A stretch of 11,690 nucleotides of DNA from Brevundimonas sp. Its GTDB lineage: Bacteria > Pseudomonadota > Alphaproteobacteria > Caulobacterales > Caulobacteraceae. Positions 6,329 through 11,690 of the stretch are shown in pieces. The stretch lies in contig JALAGW010000112.1 in NCBI GenBank assembly GCA_022712235.1, positions 1-11,690 of the forward strand. The letters run 5' to 3'. The notes beneath the pieces are model-generated. The model saw only the letters and a program-made list of their open reading frames with translations, was not told the origin of the DNA and did no database searches. Within the stretch, counting starts at the first letter, position 1. Each line of letters opens with the position of its first letter. Made by a program: the position numbers and the translations under genes.

Positions 6329-8020
6329 CTAAACCCCCTCGGCCTTATCCGCCTCAATCAACCCGCCATCGACCCCCACAGAAAAACGCTTCAGCTTTTT
6401 AATTTCAAAGGGTTTGGCGAAGATGGTCGAGACCTGCATCAAGGTCGCCTCGGCCTTGTCAGCGGTCAGGACAAGGTGAATGAAGCCCTTGGCCGACTGG
6501 TCGCAGAAGACGACTTCGTCATTGGCCTGCATCAGGGCCTGGCCCAGGGGGAAGCCGCCGATGGCGTCGCCGATCGAGGGGCTGGAGACGGCGCTGGTTC
6601 CGAACTCCACTGCGCGACGAGCGCCGTTCGCGTCCTTGAGTTCATTGACCCAGAAGGCATGACTGTCGCCCGCCAGGACGATGGGCTGGACCCCGGCCTC
6701 AGCGAAGGCGGCGTAGAGCCGCTCGCGCCCCGCCGGATAGCCGTCCCAGGCGTCGAGGTTGAACGGCAGCCCCATCTTGAACAGGAACAGGGCCTGCTCG
6801 AACTGTTCGCGGAAGGCCTCGGGCACCTGGGCCATCAAGCCTTCGATCTGTTCCGGCGTCATGGTGCGCGACACGTCGGGACCGGCCACGCGCGCGGTCA
6901 CGACCTGATTGCCCAGCACCTGCCACGGACGGCCCGCCGCCTTCGACGCCGACAGTTCGCGTGTCAGCCAGGCGCGCTGCTCATCACCCATCAGATCGCG
7001 CGACGGGTCGTTCAGCCTGGCGCGGAAAGCGTCGAGGTCCAGCACCGGCTCGCCGTCAGGGCCGTCCTTGGCAGTCAGGTCCTTGCTGTAGTCGAGCGGT
7101 TCGGTACGGCCCGTCAGGCGGGTCTCGACCATCATCAAGCTGGCCAGATCGCCGAAATGGAAGCTGCGATGGATCGCCTCCTTCAGCGCGCCGGGCGCCG
7201 CCTCGCGGATCGGCATCCACTCGTAATAGGCCTTCAGCGCCGCCGCCTTGCGCTGGGCGAAGTCGCCCTCCGTCTCGGCTTGGTGGTTCTCAGCGCCGTG
7301 CAGCCAGGCGTCGTTGGCGGTCTCGTGGTCGTCCCAGACGCAGATGAAGGGCGCGCGCGCATGGGCGGCCTGCAGGTCGACATCGGTCTTGTACTGGGCG
7401 TGACGGGTCCGGTAGTCGGCCAGGGTCACGATCTCATGGCGCGGCTCGGGCAGACGGTTCAGCGCCGCGCCGGTCGCCATGCCGTAGGCGTCAGGCTCGG
7501 CCCCGTATTCGTAGATGTAGTCGCCCAGATGGACCACGGCGTCCAGCGACGACAGGGCGGCGATGGCCTCATAGGCGTTGAACAAACCGCCCGGATAGAG
7601 CTGGCACGACACCACCGCCAGATTGACCGGCGTCAGCCCCTCAGCGGCGAGCGTGCGGGTGCGTCCCATCGGCGAGCGGGTCTCGCCCACGGCGAAGTCG
7701 TAGCGGTAGTCGCGACCGGGACGCAGGCCCGCCGCGTCGATCTTGACCGTATAGTCGCGCTCCGACCCCGTCTCGAAGCGCCCCGAGGCGACGACGTGAT
7801 CGCTTTCGCCTTCCAGCACGCGCCATGCCACCGAGATCGGGCCGTTAAAGCCTGCTTCCGGCGTGACGCGCGTCCACAGGATCACGCGGTCGGCGCCCGG
7901 ATCACCCGAGGCGACGCCATGGACGAAGGCGAGCGACGCCGCCTCCGCCATGGCCGGCGTGGCGCCGACAGTGGCGCCGGCCCCGAACAGGCCCAGAAGG
8001 CCGCGACGGTTCATGGTCAT
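6329..8020 (-). CDS. phoD: PhoD-like alkaline phosphatase/phosphodiesterase, Tat-exported
   Basis: Periplasmic or surface metal-dependent hydrolase of phosphate esters, 563 residues. The N-terminus has a Tat signal (NRRGLLGLF at 4-12, with an AMA cleavage site near 25). About 30-125 is the Fn3-like PhoD N-terminal domain (FVHGVASGDPGADRVILWTRV). About 130-545 is the metallophosphatase domain: VVSCQ with the metal-ligand Cys139, HLGDYIYEYG (164-173), WDDHE (229-233), LGNQ (369-372), LDAWDGYP (422-429) and AGDSH (450-454). All expected active-site motifs are intact. GAGGG at 8029-8033 overlaps the receptor stop codon and sets ATG 8020 as start; the gap to the receptor gene is 11 bases, so the two are surely cotranscribed. 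The likely role is freeing phosphate from organic esters that the receptor binds or takes up (inference). The true substrate (monoester, diester, phospholipid or triester) cannot be read from the sequence. No Pho box was recognised upstream. Confidence 0.93.
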   Translation of the reverse strand: MTMNRRGLLGLFGAGATVGATPAMAEAASLAFVHGVASGDPGADRVILWTRVTPEAGFNGPISVAWRVLEGESDHVVASGRFETGSERDYTVKIDAAGLRPGRDYRYDFAVGETRSPMGRTRTLAAEGLTPVNLAVVSCQLYPGGLFNAYEAIAALSSLDAVVHLGDYIYEYGAEPDAYGMATGAALNRLPEPRHEIVTLADYRTRHAQYKTDVDLQAAHARAPFICVWDDHETANDAWLHGAENHQAETEGDFAQRKAAALKAYYEWMPIREAAPGALKEAIHRSFHFGDLASLMMVETRLTGRTEPLDYSKDLTAKDGPDGEPVLDLDAFRARLNDPSRDLMGDEQRAWLTRELSASKAAGRPWQVLGNQVVTARVAGPDVSRTMTPEQIEGLMAQVPEAFREQFEQALFLFKMGLPFNLDAWDGYPAGRERLYAAFAEAGVQPIVLAGDSHAFWVNELKDANGARRAVEFGTSAVSSPSIGDAIGGFPLGQALMQANDEVVFCDQSAKGFIHLVLTADKAEATLMQVSTIFAKPFEIKKLKRFSVGVDGGLIEADKAEGV

Positions 8021-8028
8021 GCGCCCGA

Positions 8029-8033
8029 CCCTC
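8029..8033 (-). promoter_or_regulatory. Ribosome binding site for phoD inside the receptor stop
   Basis: GAGGG on the minus strand overlaps the receptor stop codon TGA (8032-8034) and lies eight bases before the ATG at 8020. It indicates translational coupling and supports the upstream ATG over the one at 8014. Confidence 0.6.
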
Positions 8034-10554
8034 AGTAGCGAACGGTGAAGGCCACGCCGTAGCTGGCGGGGCGTCCGGCGATGAAGGTCGGCAGGCCAAG
8101 CGCATCGCCCGTATTGCCCGCGTCCTTGATATATTCCTCGTCAAGCAGGTTCTCGCCGAAGGCCTCGACACCCCAGTTGCCTGAAGTCGGCGCATAGCGA
8201 ACCCGCAGGTTCAGCAGACCATAGCTGTCCTGATATTCGTCCTGGATCGTGTCCGCGACGAAGTTCTGAGTCTGCAGAGCCGGGATGTCGTTGTTGTCGT
8301 CGAAGAAGACCTTGGACTGCCAGGTGTAGCTGGGCTGGACCTCGACCGCGCCGCCCGCAACCGGCAGACGCCAGACAGCCCCGATCGAGGCCATATGCTC
8401 CGGCGCCAGGCGGAAACGGTTGCCGTCATACAGGCCCGCCTCGAAGCGCGAGTGGTTGTAGCCGTAGGTGCCGAACAGGTCGAAGTTTTCGGCGGCGGCC
8501 CAGAAGACCTGCCCCTCAAAGCCGTAGGCGCTGGCCTCGCCCGCATTGGTGGTGATGAAGCGGGTGCCTTCCTGAACCGTGGTCTGGAAGTTCTCGTAAG
8601 CGTAGTGGAAGACCGCGCCGTCCAGACGCAGGCGACCGTCAATCAGCGCCGCCTTGGCCCCGACCTCGAAGCTGTCGACCGTCTCGGCCTCGATCATGTT
8701 GAACGTCGGGGCGCCGAGCGGCGCGGCCGGGCCGCTGACGCTCAGCACCTCGGGACGACGGCCCCGCGCATAGTTGGCGTAGAGGCTGGCGTCGTCCGAC
8801 AGGGCGTAGCGGGCCGTCAGACGCCAGGTGAAGCCCTCGTCCTCATGATCGCCATAGACGAAGTCGCCGTTGTTGGCGGTCGGCTGCGCCGTCAGGCCGA
8901 ATAGAGGCAGGACCGTCGCCGGCAGGTTGACCGCATTGGGGTTGGCCAGGCCGCCCAGCAGGGCCGGAATCTGGGCCGGCGGCACGGCGCCTTGCAGCAC
9001 CGCCAGCAGCCCGCCCGCGATGGAACGGCCGTTGGCGACCGAGCTGGCGTAGCCCGTGGTCTTGTCGTCGCGAGTGTAGCGGACCCCGCCTGCGAACTCG
9101 AGGCGGTCGGTGGCCTTGAAGGTCAAGTCCGCGAAAAGGTCCCATGAGGTCAGTTCGGCGCTGTTGATCGGGATCTCGATGTGCGCTGGCTTCAGGTTCG
9201 CCGCGATCGGCGCGGCCAGCCCGCCTGCCCCCAGAGGCGTCAATGCAGCTTGCAGGAACTGCGTCGCCACCATCGGATAGGCCGCGCCCGGCAGGGTGTT
9301 GTGACCGACCGCCGTGGGCGAGCCGTCCAGCAGTCCGGCCAGTTGCGCCAAGGCGATGCGCTCGTCGAACTGGGTCGGGGTGCGCTGATAGCCCTCCTCG
9401 CGGAACCAGCCGGCCCCGGCGAAGCCCGACAGGCGCCCGCCATTGTCCCAGTTCAGGCGGAACTCCTGGCTCCACTGCTCGCCATAGGCTTCCTCCGCCG
9501 CCGTCAGCAGCGGCAGCGACAGACCGTCGGCGTCAAAAGTTTCATAGGAGTCGAACTGGCGATAGGCCGTGGTCGAGTTCAGCGACAGCGACGACGTCAG
9601 CGTCCACTTCACCAGCCCCGTCACGCCCCAGACCTTGCGATCCAGCCCCAGGCTCTTGCCGTCGTCGAAGGCGGCGCCCGGCGTCAGGGCCGCGCCTTCC
9701 CACGGCGCGCGACCGCCCAGCACGGCGCCCGTATTGGGATCGGCCGGATCATAGGCGATGGATTTGAACGAGGTGCCGGTGGCGTCATCGGTCTGATAGT
9801 TGGCGATCAGGTCCGCGCGCAGATTATCGCTCGGCGTCCAGGCGCCGGACAGGCGGAAGGCCTGGGTCTCGATGCCGTTGTAGTCCTCGCCGCCCAGCAG
9901 GTTCTCGACCGAGCCGTCGCGGGTCTTCATTCGCGTGGACAGACGCAGGGCCAGTTCATCACCCACCGGCGCGTTCACGAAGCCCTCGACCGAGCGGTAG
10001 CCGTAGTCGCCGATCTCGGCGCGCATCTCGGCGTCGAACTGCCCCGGGCGAGCGCGGTTCTGGACCAGATTGACCGCCCCGATCAGGGCGCCGCGACCAT
10101 AGAGGGTCGACTGCGGCCCCTTGGCCACCTCGACCCGCTCCAGATCGAACAGCTCGACATAGGAGCCCCGCGACTTGGAGATCGACACCCCGTCCTGGAA
10201 CACCGAGACACGCGGTTCGGCCGTGGCCGCGCCCGAGTCCGAGGTAATGCCGCGCATCACAAAGCCCGGATTGTTCGGCGACTGGTTCTGCACCAGGAAG
10301 CCCGGCACGAAGGCCGACAACTGCTCGAACTCCTGAACCCCCAGGTTCTCGAGGAACTGGCCGCTATAGGCCGTCAGTGCGAAGGGCACCTCAATCGGGT
10401 CCTGCGCACGCAGCTGGGCGGTGACGATGACGTCGTCCACCGTCGAGACGTGATCCTGGGGCGCGCTCTGCGCCTGGGCTGCGCCGCCCGCCATCAGGCT
10501 CAGCACCGCCGCCCCCGCCAACAGGCCAGCCTTGTTCGCCACGGATTTCATCAT
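8032..10554 (-). CDS. TonB-dependent outer-membrane receptor without STN domain
   Basis: Outer-membrane active transporter, 840 residues. A signal peptide ends near AQA-Q (about residue 28). A TonB-box-like segment VDDVIVTAQ (39-47) is followed directly by the plug (about 52-170: EVPFALTAYSGQFLENLG, then FVMRGI, VSVFQDGVSI, LERVEVAKGPQSTLYGRGA). The rest is the 22-stranded barrel, with a typical penultimate segment (FGENLLDEEYI) and terminal aromatic VRY. Two long Ala/Leu/Pro-rich loops lie about residues 418-470 and 520-575. No STN domain precedes the plug, so this receptor cannot signal to FecR in the classical way. The start is ATG at 10554 with AAGGGGG (10560-10566) just upstream; a frame extension to GTG at 10629 adds 25 residues without signal-peptide character and is rejected. 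The substrate is unknown; the coupled PhoD phosphatase suggests a phosphorylated compound. Confidence 0.95.
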   Translation of the reverse strand: MMKSVANKAGLLAGAAVLSLMAGGAAQAQSAPQDHVSTVDDVIVTAQLRAQDPIEVPFALTAYSGQFLENLGVQEFEQLSAFVPGFLVQNQSPNNPGFVMRGITSDSGAATAEPRVSVFQDGVSISKSRGSYVELFDLERVEVAKGPQSTLYGRGALIGAVNLVQNRARPGQFDAEMRAEIGDYGYRSVEGFVNAPVGDELALRLSTRMKTRDGSVENLLGGEDYNGIETQAFRLSGAWTPSDNLRADLIANYQTDDATGTSFKSIAYDPADPNTGAVLGGRAPWEGAALTPGAAFDDGKSLGLDRKVWGVTGLVKWTLTSSLSLNSTTAYRQFDSYETFDADGLSLPLLTAAEEAYGEQWSQEFRLNWDNGGRLSGFAGAGWFREEGYQRTPTQFDERIALAQLAGLLDGSPTAVGHNTLPGAAYPMVATQFLQAALTPLGAGGLAAPIAANLKPAHIEIPINSAELTSWDLFADLTFKATDRLEFAGGVRYTRDDKTTGYASSVANGRSIAGGLLAVLQGAVPPAQIPALLGGLANPNAVNLPATVLPLFGLTAQPTANNGDFVYGDHEDEGFTWRLTARYALSDDASLYANYARGRRPEVLSVSGPAAPLGAPTFNMIEAETVDSFEVGAKAALIDGRLRLDGAVFHYAYENFQTTVQEGTRFITTNAGEASAYGFEGQVFWAAAENFDLFGTYGYNHSRFEAGLYDGNRFRLAPEHMASIGAVWRLPVAGGAVEVQPSYTWQSKVFFDDNNDIPALQTQNFVADTIQDEYQDSYGLLNLRVRYAPTSGNWGVEAFGENLLDEEYIKDAGNTGDALGLPTFIAGRPASYGVAFTVRY

Positions 10555-10559
10555 CACAT

Positions 10560-10566
10560 CCCCCTT
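10560..10566 (-). promoter_or_regulatory. Ribosome binding site deciding the receptor start
   Basis: AAGGGGG on the minus strand ends five bases before ATG 10552-10554. It fixes the start ahead of the signal peptide (MMKSVANKAG) and argues against the longer GTG-started frame. Confidence 0.65.
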
Positions 10567-10590
10567 GAAGGTTTGGGGGGAGGCGTAGTG

Positions 10591-10610
10591 GTCGTCCGTG
10601 TCGGACCGAC
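10591..10610 (-). other. Hairpin in the receptor 5' leader
   Basis: GTCGTCCG pairs with CGGACCGAC around a three-base loop with one bulged base, about 37 bases before the receptor ATG. It may be a leader structure affecting translation. It is short and imperfect, and I recognise no known riboswitch class. Confidence 0.2.
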
Positions 10611-10646
10611 GACGCCCAAGCAAATCCACGGTGAAGCTGGCGCCTC

Positions 10647-10674
10647 AGTTCAGCGAATGCTCATCCGAGAACAA
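10647..10674 (-). promoter_or_regulatory. Candidate promoter of the receptor-phoD unit
   Basis: On the minus strand TTGTTC (10669-10674) and GCTGAACT (10647-10654) are 14 bases apart, roughly like the alphaproteobacterial -35 and GCTANAWC -10 boxes, with two mismatches in the -10. It lies about 93 bases before the ATG in the 225-base gap between genes. The rest of this gap holds the hairpins listed separately; no Pho box or Fur box was recognised in it. Confidence 0.25.
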
Positions 10675-10740
10675 ACAGTATTGGTGGGCCGGCGAAAGAC
10701 GGCCTAGCCCGCCTCCGGACCCTCGCCCTGGAATAACGCC

Positions 10741-10781
10741 CTGTCCGACGACAGACCGGCCGCGCCATGCCGGCGCCGGTC
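10741..10781 (-). terminator. Tandem hairpins after the right-edge gene, possible terminator
   Basis: The first stem-loop (10754-10781) pairs GACCGG with CCGGTC and CGCC with GGCG around a five-base loop, with a three-base bulge, and overlaps the stop codon of the upstream gene. The second (10741-10754) is CTGTC-GTCG-GACAG. Only a short T-containing stretch follows, so this is a candidate factor-independent or pause-type terminator rather than a clear one. Confidence 0.4.
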
Positions 10782-11690
10782 AGCTTTCATAATCCGCGCG
10801 TATGGCGTGCGGGATCTGGGTTGTCGGACAATGGGTGAAGCGAACCCTCACCTCGCCCTCCAGGTCGAAGCTGCGACGGTCGTTCACAAGGATATTCCGG
10901 TGGCCGGCTTCAGAGCCCAGTTCGTTATGCCAACGCCCTAGCAGACGGTATCGAGAGCCGCCGCGGTTCTCGAAGCTCTGGACCTCGAAAGCGCCGATCC
11001 ATGTTTCGCCGGTCGTGATGTAGTGGAGTTCCGCGTCCTGGGGCGCCAGATCGGGATAGTTGCGGATCGCCTGGGCGCAGCTGACGCCCTCGGCCCAGTA
11101 GCCTGTCTCGATCGGCGGAAGGTCCCTCGTTCGCGCGACCGCGCCGTCCGGGAATGCGGCCTGCCTCGCGCACCCGTCCCGGTCCACCACCTGGCCGCGA
11201 TCATTGCGCCGTTCCAGCACATCGATCCTGTCGCCGGTCCAGCCCCAGACGATCTGGGTGACAGGGCCGCAAGCGCCATTGAAGCCTCCGGGAAGATCGA
11301 GCACGTCCCGATCCGCGCGACGGATGATCATGGCCGGCGAGACCCAGCCCATGAAACCGTCGAACACTTCATACCCGTCGCCCGCCGAGACGACGAACGC
11401 CACAGGCGGACCCTGATCGCCATAGGCAGGTCCTTCGGCGACGCACCCGCCTCCGGGGGTCGTGACGACGAAGTCAGCATGTCCGTCGGTGTTGAATTGC
11501 GCGGATGCGAAGCCGCCTCCGCCTTGCTGGAAACGTCGCTCGACGATCTCGGTCGCGTCGCCCCGGCCGGTCAGCGGCGCCAGATCGACAGGGGCAAACT
11601 GCGCGCCCTCATCCCGGCACCTCGTGCGCGCATGCTCTTCCCAGGCCGCCCGCGCGGCCTGGGGCAGCGCTGTCCTCGCGCCTGCCTGTC
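10780..11690 (-). CDS. Unrecognised, probably exported protein (partial, 5' end beyond right edge)
   Basis: The frame stays open from base 11690 to the TGA at 10780-10782, giving about 303 residues of a longer protein. The GTG at 11401-11403 is an internal Val, not the start, since good coding sequence continues upstream of it. I do not recognise the family. Visible features: a segment FNTDGHADFVVTTPGGGC that resembles the D-G-x-x-D pattern of secreted calcium- or repeat-type proteins; aromatic-rich stretches (IVWGWTGDRI, YRLLGRWHNELG); and six cysteines in the visible part, an even number that suits disulfides in an oxidising compartment. No membrane segment is seen. It precedes the receptor gene by 226 bases with hairpins between, so cotranscription is uncertain. 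Confidence 0.65.
   Translation of the reverse strand, partial: QAGARTALPQAARAAWEEHARTRCRDEGAQFAPVDLAPLTGRGDATEIVERRFQQGGGGFASAQFNTDGHADFVVTTPGGGCVAEGPAYGDQGPPVAFVVSAGDGYEVFDGFMGWVSPAMIIRRADRDVLDLPGGFNGACGPVTQIVWGWTGDRIDVLERRNDRGQVVDRDGCARQAAFPDGAVARTRDLPPIETGYWAEGVSCAQAIRNYPDLAPQDAELHYITTGETWIGAFEVQSFENRGGSRYRLLGRWHNELGSEAGHRNILVNDRRSFDLEGEVRVRFTHCPTTQIPHAIRADYES

Noticed and set aside
6302..8038. Long plus-strand open frame of 578 codons opposite phoD
   Set aside because: It is antisense to a PhoD gene with intact motifs, its translation is rich in Arg, Gly, Gln and His with no recognisable fold, and such frames are common in GC-rich genomes.
10555..10629. Extended GTG start of the receptor
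   Set aside because: The extra 25 residues are charged and come before a good signal peptide, whereas ATG 10554 has a strong ribosome site.
9181..10707. Plus-strand open frame of 508 codons opposite the receptor gene
   Set aside because: A shadow of the receptor coding frame with low-complexity composition and no domain. The same applies to 1699-2937, 3314-4204, 4348-5373 and 4847-5662.
10555..10779. Pho box or Fur box in the receptor upstream region
   Set aside because: Looked for CTGTCA-type direct repeats and Fur-like AT-rich palindromes on both strands and found no convincing match.
11401..11403. GTG as start of the right-edge protein
   Set aside because: The frame stays open and protein-like for about 95 more codons up to the window edge, so the codon is internal.
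1..11690. tRNA or rRNA genes, insertion sequences, CRISPR arrays, attachment sites
   Set aside because: No cloverleaf, transposase, repeat-spacer pattern or long direct or inverted repeat was seen, and composition is even across the window.

Overview
The window is GC-rich and gene-dense, and every gene I can support lies on the minus strand, read from right to left. The protein styles (a Sphingomonas/Caulobacter-type TonB-dependent receptor, FecI/FecR-type regulators), very high third-position GC and an exact match to the Caulobacter housekeeping -10 consensus at 3265-3272 suggest an alphaproteobacterium of the Caulobacterales, plausibly Brevundimonas-like. That placement is inference. No RNA genes, mobile elements, CRISPR arrays or plus-strand genes were found. 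The many long plus-strand open frames are antisense shadows.

Layout, in transcription order. (1) 11690-10780: the C-terminal part of an unrecognised, probably exported protein that enters from the right edge, followed by GC-rich hairpins. (2) 10554-6329: a two-gene unit of a TonB-dependent outer-membrane receptor without a signalling domain and a Tat-exported PhoD-like phosphatase, 11 bases apart, with the second ribosome binding site inside the first stop codon. (3) 6244-3317: a cell-surface-signalling cassette of a soluble periplasmic STN + TonB-C protein, a membrane-anchored TonB, an ECF sigma factor and a FecR anti-sigma factor. The last three are tightly packed (10-base gap, then a 4-base ATGA overlap). 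(4) 3174-1: a TpsB (FhaC/ShlB) outer-membrane translocator, overlapping by one base (TGATG) a large ExbB-type motor protein with an exported DUF2341 + LamG-like head. The latter runs off the left edge after 532 codons.

The main interpretation is that blocks 3 and 4 resemble the Pseudomonas aeruginosa PUMA3 (VreA-VreI-VreR) system. As I recall it, a barrel-less STN protein with a TonB-like tail works there with an ECF sigma/anti-sigma pair, beside a two-partner secretion locus (PdtA/PdtB) with its own ExbB/ExbD, under phosphate limitation. Here the same parts lie next to a PhoD-type phosphatase and its receptor, so a phosphate-linked surface-signalling and secretion locus is a reasonable hypothesis. 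The local novelty is the ExbB fused to a lectin-like periplasmic head and translationally coupled to the TpsB pore, which raises the possibility of a Ton-motor-assisted two-partner secretion system. The secreted TpsA partner and ExbD are not in the window and would be expected beyond the left edge.
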